Positions 1-9,180 of a stretch of DNA of 64,000 nucleotides are shown here, one piece after another; the stretch's first letter is position 1; each line of letters begins with the position of its first letter. A model generated the notes under the pieces. That model saw nothing but the letters and a program-made list of their open reading frames with translations. It had not been told where the DNA came from and did no database searches. The stretch comes from Gimesia chilikensis (lineage in GTDB: Bacteria > Planctomycetota > Planctomycetia > Planctomycetales > Planctomycetaceae), in contig NZ_VTSR01000020.1 of NCBI RefSeq assembly GCF_008329715.1, positions 233,704-297,703 of the forward strand, read 5' to 3'. The translations under genes were made by a program, and so were the position numbers.

Positions 1-282
1 TTCCGCCTGGCCTGAAGCTAAGCTGAATTGTCTTATCTCCAGTTACGATCAACCCGCTTCTAAATTGCCCCTCATTTTTATCATACTCTCACCGACATAG
101 GTATCTTGCGAACAGACGACGTTTTTGTATAGTATTGTCCGATGCAACGATTTCCTTATATTACTGATTACATGAACGAAGTTTTCGCGAAAGAGAAAAC
201 ACATTGGGACTTTATTCTGCTGCGTCCTTTGCTGATCGTGTTCTATTTCTTTTTGCGGTTCATCAGCCCCTGGCCGCCTCTG

Positions 283-1743
283 TCAGACAAAACTGATATC
301 GTCAATGGCGTGCTGGCAGCATACTTGAGGCAACATCAACAGCTGCCCTTCCGATCCGGTTAACTCCATTGACCAGTTCCAGTCATGTGCGGGAATGCCT
401 GCATGATGGCTGCCCCAATAACGCGGGGTTCTGGAATCCCAGTACATTAAACAGCCAGTACCTGCGTAGTCGACTTGAAACGGATCTGCAGGCAGATCTG
501 TAATTTCGTGGGGAGCATCGTCGTTCCACCAGCCGCCGACATACAGCTTGGGAATATGGCGATTGTGGTAACATCCAGACACCGCATTGGGAGGTGTCCA
601 GCCTGAAACAAGAGCCTGCATCAAATCGGCGCCCGCCTGAATAGGGACCATGATATCGTCTTCAATGATCCAATGAATTTCACCATCCATGTGGGTACGA
701 AGTTGATTACAGGCATGGGCCATGAAACGAGACACAGCGTCTCGCCGTTCCTCTTCGCTCTGATGGTTGTGAGAGACGCGCTCTTCCAATGGAATAATTT
801 TGATGGTCTGGAAAGTGGACCAGTAGCGGCTGACCTCTTTTTCAATCATGACACGGAAATCGGTATCATTACTGTTATCAAGCAGAACCAGCTCGGGTTT
901 TGAGGAGTTGTCGAGCAGCCGTGTCGCCTGGGCGACAGCAGACATCCAGGCGGGAAACAATTTGGGAATTCGGCCACTGATGATCGAGCCCACAGCGACG
1001 CGTGCATTCAGCTTTCGCACTTCCGGCATGAACGCTTCCTGCTGATCATGGGTTTTCTCACGATTGTTTGCCGACCAGGAAGCTGCATGCTGGCGGTATT
1101 TGAGCGTCGCATTGCTGCGCCGGGGAACTCCCAGGCGAGATCCTCGCAACGCCAGATCCCAGTCCCACATGGTTTTAATACCTTCGCGCCAGCGTCCCGC
1201 CACTTCAAATACTTTTCGACGCCACATTGCCGAAGTATTAACAAAATTGTTGCGCCAGATGTCAGATCCTTCCCACTCTGGTGCATCCCAGAAGATGGAA
1301 AAATCACCAAACGCCTGAGCCGGCCCATAGACAAAGGGAGTGTCATCCCGCATCGCGTTTAAATGTTCTTCGATATAGTTGGCGGGCATGATGTCGTCGC
1401 CATCCAGAAATACCAGGTAGTCCCCCGAAGATGCAGCAGCACCACGGTTGCGCGTTTCACAGACTCCCTGGTGCCGAGGACTCTCCAGAACAGTCAACCC
1501 CTGCGACTGATATTGACGGGCCAGTTCGAGGGAATCGTCGATGCTGTTGTCGTCCGAGTAAATCACCTCACACGGGATGGATTGTTGCAGTGCAGACTCG
1601 ATCGTTTCTGCCAGATATCTTTCGTTATTGCGGGCCGCAATAATAATGCTGACTCGACTGCGGGAATGATGATTCTTTACAAACTTTTCTAAACTCGGAT
1701 TCCTGCCCGTTTTTTCTCCTGGTAATTTCAGCCCGCCCACCAT
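283..1743 (-). CDS. Family 2 glycosyltransferase with two GT-A-like halves
   Basis: Predicted cytoplasmic glycosyltransferase. The N-terminal half has the GT-A fold pattern: a VSIIIAARNNE strand-loop, a SDDNS nucleotide-binding stretch and a DGDD metal-binding motif about 80 residues further on. The C-terminal half (about residue 255 onward) starts another Rossmann-like pattern (VAVGSIISGR, LLDNSND) and has its own acidic IIEDD motif, so it looks like a second, divergent GT-A-like domain. The frame opens with TTG at 1761, but ATG at 1743 lies 9 bases after a clear AGAGGA ribosome-binding site, so I use 1743. The kinase gene upstream on the same strand ends 74 bases before this start, so co-transcription is possible. 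The acceptor and sugar cannot be read from sequence. Confidence 0.85.
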   Translation of the reverse strand: MVGGLKLPGEKTGRNPSLEKFVKNHHSRSRVSIIIAARNNERYLAETIESALQQSIPCEVIYSDDNSIDDSLELARQYQSQGLTVLESPRHQGVCETRNRGAAASSGDYLVFLDGDDIMPANYIEEHLNAMRDDTPFVYGPAQAFGDFSIFWDAPEWEGSDIWRNNFVNTSAMWRRKVFEVAGRWREGIKTMWDWDLALRGSRLGVPRRSNATLKYRQHAASWSANNREKTHDQQEAFMPEVRKLNARVAVGSIISGRIPKLFPAWMSAVAQATRLLDNSSKPELVLLDNSNDTDFRVMIEKEVSRYWSTFQTIKIIPLEERVSHNHQSEEERRDAVSRFMAHACNQLRTHMDGEIHWIIEDDIMVPIQAGADLMQALVSGWTPPNAVSGCYHNRHIPKLYVGGWWNDDAPHEITDLPADPFQVDYAGTGCLMYWDSRTPRYWGSHHAGIPAHDWNWSMELTGSEGQLLMLPQVCCQHAIDDISFV

Positions 1744-1817
1744 CAAATCAATTCCTCTCAATGCCGGTAAATCATGTTTCAGAGATCGAATTTAATGCGT
1801 CAGTTTATTTCCAGCTG

Positions 1818-3845
1818 TCACTGCATTATGCTGCATTCGGGGAGCGCTTCCATCAGCAGATTTTTCCCATCATCGGTAACCTGGGTTTCGGTAAGATACA
1901 GTTCGCGGAGACTCTTCAGATCCTGCAAATACAGCAAACCAGAATCCGTCACATTGGTAAAAGATAATTGTAACCATTGAAGACCTGCCAGGCTTTTCAG
2001 ATGTGTCAGGCCGGAATCATTTATACCCGTATTCCCCAGATTCAAAGAGTCGAGGCTGGAAAGCCCTGACAGGTATTTTAAACCGTCATTGGTCACTGCT
2101 GTGTGTTGCATCGTAATTGACCGCAACGTACCAAACTGACTCAGTTGTTCCAGGCTCGTATCACCTGTCTTTGTGTTGTACAGATCAATCTTGCTTAGCG
2201 CTGGCAGTGCTTTCAGATGTGCGATTCCCACATCGGTGATGTTCGTATCATAGAGATCCAAAGTCTCAAGATTCTTCAAATAGCAGAACCACTTCAGGTC
2301 TTCATCGAGCACCTGCTTGTTTTCATGCAGCAGGATTTTTCTCGTTTGAAACACTCCGGTGGGAAGTTCAGACAGTTTCTCAATGACCTGCGGCTCTGCA
2401 TCGACTGATATCTCAACCACTCCCCCTAATTCCAATGTCCTCGACGCAGCTGCCCTGTCATTATCTGCAGGATTGACGGGACTGGTACTTTTATTGTCTG
2501 CAGGATTTGAAACGGCTTTTTCAGGTGCACCGGTAGCAGTTTTAGCCGGATTCTTGAGCGGACTGAAAAACAGATGCTGATTGGAGAATGCCCACCACAA
2601 CAGCGCCAGAAAGCCGAGGGGGAACAACCATCTCATAAATGGGTAGCGCGCTTTCGGTTGCATGACTGTAGAATCAAGACAGATACGACCATACTCTGAA
2701 AAGCACTCATCATCCTTATAGAGAGAAAAAAGTGTCGAGAGATCTTCATCCAACACGGCAGTACGTGGGCCTGGCTGGATTTGAATCGGCCCCTGCTGTG
2801 GCTGGTCAGTCTGCTCGGATTGATCAAAGGGAATGCTTTCCAGTGCTTCAATCAGTTCTGCGGTTGAGTTATATCGTTCAACGGGCTCCTTGCTCACCAT
2901 TTTATGAAAGATGGCTTCCAGTTCGTCAGGAACTTCAGGACGCTGCTTTTGAATCGAGGGGATTGGCTGTTCCAGGTGAGCGAGTATTTTTTTGACAAAC
3001 GAATCAGCCGGATACATCACCCTGCTGGTCAGTAAATAGTAGAGGGAACAACCAAGGCTATAAATATCAGAGCGTGCATCCGCAGCGTGTGTATTCTGAG
3101 CCTGTTCCGGTGACATATAGTCGAGTGTCCCCTTCACACTTCCCGATTCTGTCAGCTGCGTGGCCGGCACCTCACTAGGTTCTAGATTGTCGATTCGCGC
3201 CAGCCCCATATCCAGGATTTTGACAGTCCCCTTCAGATCCAGCAACAGGTTGGCTGGCTTGATATCTCGATGAATAATTCCCTCGGAGTGGGCAAACCCC
3301 AGGCCCTTGGCCGCCTGGATGATATAATTGACGGCGACATCAACCTGCAGGACGCCGTGCTCTTTGACGAGGTCTGACAGATTGATTCCATCAACATACT
3401 CCATCACAAAATAGGAGACCCCTTTGGCTTCCCCGGCGTCATACGCGGTCACGATATTGGGGTGAGTCAATTTCGCCGCTGCCTGGACTTCCCGTTGGAA
3501 CCGGCCGATCGATTCTTCATCCAGGGCAATTTTTGTGGGAAGCGTTTTCAGCGCCACTTTTCGCTTCATCCGGCGATGCTCTGCCAGATAGACCTTCCCC
3601 ATCCCGCCCGCACCAATCTCGCGCAGTATCAGATAGTCGCCCAACACGAGCCGGTCACCTTTGTGTTGCAGGATCATCTTGATTTGAAACTCGTTGAGCT
3701 TCTTATTTTTGACCAGTGTCTTTGCCAGATCCAGGGCGGTTTCGGACGAGTCGACCTGTGTCTCTTGAAGTGCAATGACATCCTTAGCGGAAAAAATACC
3801 GCTTTCATCCAGTAGCGACAGAAATTGATTGCGGGATAATGTCAT
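1818..3845 (-). CDS. Membrane-anchored serine/threonine kinase with LRR ectodomain
   Basis: Hanks-type protein kinase of 675 residues. It has an N-terminal helical region (1-65), then the kinase domain (about 70-345) with glycine loop GAGGMGKV (78-85), Lys100 in VALK, catalytic HRDIKPAN (from 192), and an APE-region equivalent in MSPEQ. The usual DFG is DMG (212-214), keeping the metal-binding Asp. A single transmembrane segment (about 405-425) follows. After it come a low-complexity Asn/Pro/Ala linker and about six 24-residue leucine-rich repeats with consensus L..L.L..T.ITD.GL.HL, ending in a capped tail (ALPECSIMQ). The orientation expected for planctomycete kinases is kinase inside, LRRs outside the cytoplasmic membrane. 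The LRR units match those of the protein at 62418-63833. Confidence 0.92.
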   Translation of the reverse strand: MTLSRNQFLSLLDESGIFSAKDVIALQETQVDSSETALDLAKTLVKNKKLNEFQIKMILQHKGDRLVLGDYLILREIGAGGMGKVYLAEHRRMKRKVALKTLPTKIALDEESIGRFQREVQAAAKLTHPNIVTAYDAGEAKGVSYFVMEYVDGINLSDLVKEHGVLQVDVAVNYIIQAAKGLGFAHSEGIIHRDIKPANLLLDLKGTVKILDMGLARIDNLEPSEVPATQLTESGSVKGTLDYMSPEQAQNTHAADARSDIYSLGCSLYYLLTSRVMYPADSFVKKILAHLEQPIPSIQKQRPEVPDELEAIFHKMVSKEPVERYNSTAELIEALESIPFDQSEQTDQPQQGPIQIQPGPRTAVLDEDLSTLFSLYKDDECFSEYGRICLDSTVMQPKARYPFMRWLFPLGFLALLWWAFSNQHLFFSPLKNPAKTATGAPEKAVSNPADNKSTSPVNPADNDRAAASRTLELGGVVEISVDAEPQVIEKLSELPTGVFQTRKILLHENKQVLDEDLKWFCYLKNLETLDLYDTNITDVGIAHLKALPALSKIDLYNTKTGDTSLEQLSQFGTLRSITMQHTAVTNDGLKYLSGLSSLDSLNLGNTGINDSGLTHLKSLAGLQWLQLSFTNVTDSGLLYLQDLKSLRELYLTETQVTDDGKNLLMEALPECSIMQ

Positions 3846-4448
3846 ATAGGCGGAATGAAAAAAATGTTCAGAGTGAATATGAATTCAATTATGTTACCCG
3901 AATCTATGCTCAATTCAAGAATTGTTGTAGGTTGATACTGGATTTTCAGTATCAACCCTCATGCAGCCAATCTTTTTTAGTGCGGCCCCGTCTCTGTAGA
4001 GGTTAGGCAGGATCACAGTTCCGGTCTGATTTACACTGACAGCTGCCATCCCTGTTTTGAAGTCAAGAAGAGCGATCCGGGCGATAGAGTGTAATAATGA
4101 GAAGTGGACGGAATTCCAAACTGACTGTTTGTCACGACGTCACTGAGATCTCGTGCCCTCAATCAAAAGGCCTTTTTACTACGTAACACACGACATGCCT
4201 GCGTTTCCTGCGGTGTAGGTCGACACTTCGGCTGATCAATTTCATCAGAGACTTAGAACATGTGATATCCACATGAGCAGGTCACAGAATAAGGGATTTA
4301 AGCTGCAGGATCCGCAGGATGAAAATTGTCGCTGATTTATAATCCATCTTTTCCCCGATCACGGAATCGAGTATTCTCCTGCCCCCTAGCCGATCATCCT
4401 TTCTGATTAGTGCTTTCCCCCTCGACTCTAACAATTCAACCTAAAGAC
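3846..4448. other. Divergent intergenic region with hairpin
   Basis: About 600 bases between the divergent kinase and lipoprotein genes. No convincing reading frame was found. The kinase promoter should lie at its left end and the lipoprotein promoter at its right. The only clear structure is the inverted repeat at 3930-3957. Confidence 0.6.
3930..3957. promoter_or_regulatory. Perfect 11-bp inverted repeat upstream of the kinase gene
   Basis: GGTTGATACTG, a 6-base spacer, then CAGTATCAACC. The arms are perfect, and the repeat lies about 85 bases upstream of the kinase start. No T-run follows on either strand, so it does not look like a terminator. It could be an operator or a leader hairpin for the minus-strand kinase transcript. 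A second short inverted repeat (CAATTC/GAATTG) lies just left, at 3911-3924. Confidence 0.4.
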
Positions 4449-4952
4449 ATGCGCTGTCTGCACACACGGGCCAAGCGGCAGTACAGCATTCGGAGACCAT
4501 TTGCTTTGCTTAGCCCATCTCGACGCCGTTTTCTATTGTCTGGAATCAATCTCGTTCTCACAGGCTCTTTAACAGGTTGTGGAACCATTCTGTACCCCGA
4601 ACGCAGAGGACAGCCTGCGGGGCCGCTCGACTGGAAAATCGTGGGTCTGAATTCCATCGGACTCCTGTTTTTCTTTGTTCCTGGGGTGATCGCGTTCGCT
4701 GTCGATTTCATCAACGGCACCATTTATCTGCCTCCGCATGAGTATGGTATCGATGACCCAAATAGCCAGGATGTAGAACTGAAGTCGGTTTCAATTCCCC
4801 CCGATCAAATTTCCCCGGATGAAGTCAGCCTGCTTGTCTCACAGCATTCCGGTCGCAAGGTGATCCTGTTACCCGGGGAATACGAGACTCAACCGATCCA
4901 ATCGATCGAGGAATTCTGGTCCGTCGAACGGAAGATGAACGTGCAATCCTGA
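4449..4952 (+). CDS. Putative lipoprotein with Tat-like signal, unknown function
   Basis: About 167 residues from the ATG at 4449; a GTG at 4410 would add 13 residues with no better signal. The N-terminus has an SRRRFLLSG twin-arginine-like stretch, a short hydrophobic run and the lipobox LTGC, so it may be a Tat-exported lipoprotein. After the Cys comes a second hydrophobic segment (IGLLFFFVPGVIAFAVDF), then an acidic, mostly hydrophilic tail containing SGRKVILLPGEYE. The pattern of a short lipoprotein with one internal membrane segment and an NGTIYLPP motif is seen in small conserved bacterial lipoproteins, but I cannot assign a function. It stands alone, 279 bases or more from the next gene. 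Confidence 0.65.
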   Translation: MRCLHTRAKRQYSIRRPFALLSPSRRRFLLSGINLVLTGSLTGCGTILYPERRGQPAGPLDWKIVGLNSIGLLFFFVPGVIAFAVDFINGTIYLPPHEYGIDDPNSQDVELKSVSIPPDQISPDEVSLLVSQHSGRKVILLPGEYETQPIQSIEEFWSVERKMNVQS

Positions 4953-5231
4953 CGGGAATTCCTACCAGGGCCAGAAACGAAATCCCCTGTCGCCACACTA
5001 TTTAACCATTCTCTCTGACTGGTAATCCCCCTAAACTGAGCCGAACTCCATCCCCGGGACCAGGCAGATTAATGAGGATCTTGTGGCAAAGATACATGGC
5101 ATTCCGTCACTTTGTCGGGTAAAATGGAGGGAGCAGGTTCAGGCCTCTCGCCCTGCTCTCTGTGTGATGAAAAACGCTCTTAGCTGCTCCTCGAAACCAT
5201 TTTCGAACCTGGCGGCTTCCAAGAGAGTTGA

Positions 5232-6563
5232 ATGCCTTCCTTCGTATTGCCTCCCTTAGCTATTGGATTGACTCCCAGCATGAAGAATAAAATCAATCGC
5301 CGTCGATTCTTGATTCGCTCCATGGCCGGATCGATCGCTTTACCAGGGCTACCTTCTCTGATGAGTACTGCCCTCGCCGGGAACTCAGCGATTACAGAGG
5401 ACCGGGGAGCCGGTGCGGGGGCCCAGCGATTCGTCGCGGTGGGTAATTTACTCGGTTTTCAACTGAAACATTTTTTCCCTGAGAAAACCGGCAAAGACTT
5501 TGAAGAAACAAAGCTGCTCAAACCTCTGGCTGCGAATCGCGATCAGCTGACAATCTATCGTGGACTTGATCATGGACTTCGCGGCGGTCACTTTGCCGTG
5601 CACACCTTCCTGTCAGGTCTCCTCCATCACGAGTCCAAGAACCGTACCGACGGCAACGTTACCATTGATCAATTCATTGCAGATGAGATTGGAAACCAGA
5701 CACGGTTCCCATCACTCACGGTTGGTTCTGAGGGTGGCATCCATGGTGGTTGCCAGCTTTCATGGACGAAGTCAGGCGTTCGCGTTCCGCCGATCACGGG
5801 GCCTGCCGAGCTGTTTGACCGCCTGTTTGTCGCAGACTCAAAACAGGTCCAGGCTCGAAAAGTGAAAGAGAACTCACTGCAGGCCTCGATTCTTGATTCG
5901 ATTCACGACGAAGCCCGTTCACTTTCAAAACGAGTTAACAGCGAAGACAAGGCGAAGCTCGACGAGTATTTCAGCTCCATTCGCGATGTCGAAAAACGCT
6001 TGAAGCTCCGTCAGGTCTGGTCCGATCAGCCCAAACCGAAAGCCCCCTTCGACAAACCGGCTGATAAGAATACCGTGGAAGATCTGCCGATGCTCTACGA
6101 GTTAATCGCGCTGGCGTTACAGACCGATTCCACTCGGATCGCGACGCTGGAAATCGGCGGCAGCTTTTTGCCACAACACCTGGGCATCAATAAGTCCTAC
6201 CATGGTCTTTCTCACCATGGCAATAACGAAGAGTCCATCGCGGACCTGGTCACGCTTGAACTCTATCAGATCGAACAGTTTGGAAAGTTCCTGACGCGTC
6301 TGGCTGGGATCTCTGACGGCGAACGGACCCTGCTTGATTCAACCGCCGTCCTGTTTGGCAGCGGTATGGGGAATGCCAATTCACACACCAACTCAGACCT
6401 CCCCATTATTCTGGCAGGAGGCGGGTATGGGACTGGTGAATTCAAGCAAGCACCCGCGAAAGGCCCGGGCAAGGTTCCGTTGTGTAATCTCTTCCTGGAT
6501 ATCGCTCAGCGAATGGGTGTGGAGAAGGAAGCATTCGGAACGAGTACCGGAAGGTTCTCCTGA
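5232..6563 (+). CDS. DUF1552 secreted protein with Tat signal
   Basis: A 443-residue protein of the DUF1552 family, which is abundant in planctomycetes and usually sits beside a DUF1592/1588-type haem protein, as here. The Tat signal is clear: MKNKINRRRFLIRS, then a hydrophobic stretch ending at ALAG. The mature part shows the usual markers of the family: an AVGNLLGFQ-like opening, GLDHGLRGGHFAVHTFLSG, DQFIADEIG, and LFGSGMGNANSHTNSDLPIILAGGG near the C-terminus. The ATG at 5232 has AAGAGAG upstream; the internal ATG at 5280 would give a more typical Tat n-region but lacks a ribosome-binding site. The next gene starts 2 bases after the stop, so the pair is an operon. The biochemical role is unknown; the DUF1501/DUF1552 proteins are generally assumed to work with their haem-protein partner in the periplasm. 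Confidence 0.9.
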   Translation: MPSFVLPPLAIGLTPSMKNKINRRRFLIRSMAGSIALPGLPSLMSTALAGNSAITEDRGAGAGAQRFVAVGNLLGFQLKHFFPEKTGKDFEETKLLKPLAANRDQLTIYRGLDHGLRGGHFAVHTFLSGLLHHESKNRTDGNVTIDQFIADEIGNQTRFPSLTVGSEGGIHGGCQLSWTKSGVRVPPITGPAELFDRLFVADSKQVQARKVKENSLQASILDSIHDEARSLSKRVNSEDKAKLDEYFSSIRDVEKRLKLRQVWSDQPKPKAPFDKPADKNTVEDLPMLYELIALALQTDSTRIATLEIGGSFLPQHLGINKSYHGLSHHGNNEESIADLVTLELYQIEQFGKFLTRLAGISDGERTLLDSTAVLFGSGMGNANSHTNSDLPIILAGGGYGTGEFKQAPAKGPGKVPLCNLFLDIAQRMGVEKEAFGTSTGRFS

Positions 6564-6565
6564 AA

Positions 6566-9085
6566 ATGAATACGCGGTTCAATGAGATTTTCAGCATGAG
6601 CGTATTTCGCGCCGTTTGCGGTTTCGTATTCTGTCTTTCATGGCTGGTGCCCTGCTCTGCAGCGGAGCCACAACACAAGCACACTCCGACCGTCACCCGA
6701 CTGTTGAAAAAATACTGTCTTGATTGCCATGACGTCGCAACCGCTGATGGTGAGCGCGAGTTCGAAACATTTTCCCTGCCGCTCAAATCGGAACAGCAGT
6801 TGATTACCGCGGATAGCATCATCGATCAGGTCACGCTGCGAAAAATGCCGCCTGAAGAATCGGTCCAGCCATCCGACGAAGAACGACTCGCTTTAATCGG
6901 TGCCTTACGCGACAGCATTCAGGAAGCACGGAGCCAGTTCGAAAGTACCGGATCACGCACCATCATGCGTCGCCTTTCCAATCGGGAATATGAAAACACC
7001 CTGGCGACTTTGTTTGACCGTCGTGTCGACACGCTGGGATTAACAGCGGACTTTCCGAAAGAAGAGACCAGCCAGCACATGGACAACATCGGCGAGTCGC
7101 TGGTGACGTCCGGATTTCTGCTGGATCAGTATTTCCAGGCAGCCTCTCGGCTGGTAGAGGCCCGTCTGGGCAAACCCGAGATGAAACCGAAGTCCTGGCA
7201 CTTTAAGGACAATTTCAAACAGTACGAAGAATTGTCGGGGGCACACCGCAGTGTGTTCAAATATCGGTATCTCTGTCTCTACGAGCAGCCCAATACCGAC
7301 ACACGTCAGGGTGGCTACGGACACATTGAAGATTTTCTGGATGGCGTACCGGTCTCAGGTCTGTATGACATCCAGGTTCAGGCCCAGGCGCTGCACCGTG
7401 ACACCCATTACGATCCTAAGATTTTCCGCATCGACTTTTCGGAACCGTTTCAACTGGCTGTTGTGACCGGTGATGTGAAGAAAGGGCATATCCATTACCC
7501 CCAGGCAATCGAACCGATCCTGGCCAGCACCGTGGTTCCGGATGACAAACCTGAGTGGCTAAAGTTTCGCGTCTGGCTGGAAGCCGGGCAGACACCCCGA
7601 TTCATTTTTCCAAACGGACCTTATGAGTCGCGGGCATCAGTCATCACGCTCAATAAACGCTACAAAGACGAATTTAAGAATCCTGAGACAGGAGTCAGAC
7701 GAAGTGCACTGCTTCGCGAAGGAGAGCTGCCTCACATCAGGATCAGCGAAATCAAAATCAATGGTCCGCTCCCGGAACCGGGAGGCAGTAAAGAAGAACT
7801 CGCCGTATTCGGGAAAGAGGGATTCCAGGAAGCCCATGCCCTGGATCAGCTGTATCGCTTTGCGAAAAAGGCCTATCGGCGTCCGCTGAACGAATCCGAT
7901 CAACAACGAATTAAAACACTTTACGAAAAACGACTTTCCGAGCAGGCGCCACCACGTCAGGCAGCCCTCGATACTGTCAAGCTGATACTCTGCTCGCCCT
8001 CGTTTTTATACCTCAGTGAGATCACGCCCGAGGAAGAACTTGAATTACACCCGTATGATCTGGCGTCGCGTCTTTCCTATGCACTCTGGACGGCACCGCC
8101 TGATGCAGAATTGTTCGCCGCGGCCGCCTCGGGACAACTGAAGAACAAAGAAGAGTTACAGAAGCAGATTCGACGTCTGTTGAAAGATCCCCGTTCGGAT
8201 GAATTCGTCAATGGCTTTCTGGACAGCTGGCTCAATCTGCGTGCCATGGGCGACCAGCCTCCACCACGCAGAGCCGCCTGGGAATATTATGCTCAGAACC
8301 TGCCTGAATCGATGAAACAGGAAGCGCGTCTGTTTTTCCGCTCCCTGTTGGATGAAAACGGATCGGTCAAGAATTTTCTGGACGCTGACTATACCTTCGT
8401 TGATAAGAAACTGGCCCACCTCTATCAGTTACCTGAGAAGGACAAAATGCGACTGAAAGATGGTTTTCAGCGTGTCAGCCTATCCGGTACGAAACACCGT
8501 GGTGGATTGCTGGGCATGGCTGGCGTACTGACCGTCAGCGCCAACGGTGTTGATACATCGCCAGTCACACGCGGTGTGTATGTCCTTGAAAATCTGCTCG
8601 GATCTACTCCACCACCTCCGCCAGATGAAGTGCCTGCCATTGAGGCTGATGTCAGCGGAGCCACGACCATTCGTGAACGACTGCTCAAACACAGCCAGGA
8701 TCAGACATGTTACGTCTGTCATCGCAACATCGATCCCCACGGCCACGCACTGGAATCATTCGACCCGATCGGCCGCTGGCGTGAAAAGTATCCTCATCCG
8801 AGAGGAAAAGGGAGCGGCCCGAAGGTCGATCCGACGGGTAAGCTGCCTTCTGGTGAAACATTCAAAGACTTCGAGAGCTTTAAACAAGTCCTGCTCGAAA
8901 AACGTCTTGATAAGTTTACCCACTGTCTGATCGAAAAGCTGCTCACCTACTCAACCGGAAGGCAGATGGAACGCTCCGACCAGTACAAGATCGAAGATAT
9001 CTTGAAGCGTGTCAAAGCCGAAGAATACGGTTTAGAGACCATCGTGATCGAAGTCATGACTTCCCGCATCTTTCGCTCGCGTTAA
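6566..9085 (+). CDS. Planctomycete DUF1587/1595/1592/1588/1585 haem-binding protein
   Basis: An 839-residue exported protein (signal peptide about 1-32, ending SAAEP). Two CxxCH haem c sites are visible: CLDCH at 51-55 in an N-terminal cytochrome-like domain, and CYVCH at about 715-719 in the C-terminal part. The domain order follows the well-known planctomycete family: N-terminal cytochrome; DUF1587 (RRLSNREYENTLATLFD); a long beta-rich middle region; DUF1595 (FAKKAYRRPLNESD); DUF1592 (YDLASRLSYALWTAPPDAEL); DUF1588 (GVLTVSANGVDTSPVTRG, then CYVCHRNIDPHGHALE); and DUF1585 (LIEKLLTYSTGRQMERSD). The middle region between DUF1587 and DUF1595 probably is a carbohydrate-binding-like beta domain. 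It follows the DUF1552 gene with a 2-base gap. A periplasmic redox role is inferred; the substrate is unknown. Confidence 0.92.
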   Translation: MNTRFNEIFSMSVFRAVCGFVFCLSWLVPCSAAEPQHKHTPTVTRLLKKYCLDCHDVATADGEREFETFSLPLKSEQQLITADSIIDQVTLRKMPPEESVQPSDEERLALIGALRDSIQEARSQFESTGSRTIMRRLSNREYENTLATLFDRRVDTLGLTADFPKEETSQHMDNIGESLVTSGFLLDQYFQAASRLVEARLGKPEMKPKSWHFKDNFKQYEELSGAHRSVFKYRYLCLYEQPNTDTRQGGYGHIEDFLDGVPVSGLYDIQVQAQALHRDTHYDPKIFRIDFSEPFQLAVVTGDVKKGHIHYPQAIEPILASTVVPDDKPEWLKFRVWLEAGQTPRFIFPNGPYESRASVITLNKRYKDEFKNPETGVRRSALLREGELPHIRISEIKINGPLPEPGGSKEELAVFGKEGFQEAHALDQLYRFAKKAYRRPLNESDQQRIKTLYEKRLSEQAPPRQAALDTVKLILCSPSFLYLSEITPEEELELHPYDLASRLSYALWTAPPDAELFAAAASGQLKNKEELQKQIRRLLKDPRSDEFVNGFLDSWLNLRAMGDQPPPRRAAWEYYAQNLPESMKQEARLFFRSLLDENGSVKNFLDADYTFVDKKLAHLYQLPEKDKMRLKDGFQRVSLSGTKHRGGLLGMAGVLTVSANGVDTSPVTRGVYVLENLLGSTPPPPPDEVPAIEADVSGATTIRERLLKHSQDQTCYVCHRNIDPHGHALESFDPIGRWREKYPHPRGKGSGPKVDPTGKLPSGETFKDFESFKQVLLEKRLDKFTHCLIEKLLTYSTGRQMERSDQYKIEDILKRVKAEEYGLETIVIEVMTSRIFRSR

Positions 9086-9180
9086 ACCGAAACAAGACTC
9101 AGCTTTCACTTGTTTCCCAGGGGTTGAATTCGAAGATACAGAATTGGGCTAACCGTGTTTTTAACAATCCGGTTATGCCC

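Noticed and set aside
142..363. 73-codon plus-strand frame with a hydrophobic stretch
   Set aside because: No clear ribosome-binding site and it overlaps the converging glycosyltransferase. It is kept as a weak finding, not a gene.
9089..9116. GAAACAAG/CTTGTTTC stem after the haem-protein gene, considered as a terminator
   Set aside because: Loop of 12 bases and no following T-run on either strand; too weak to call.
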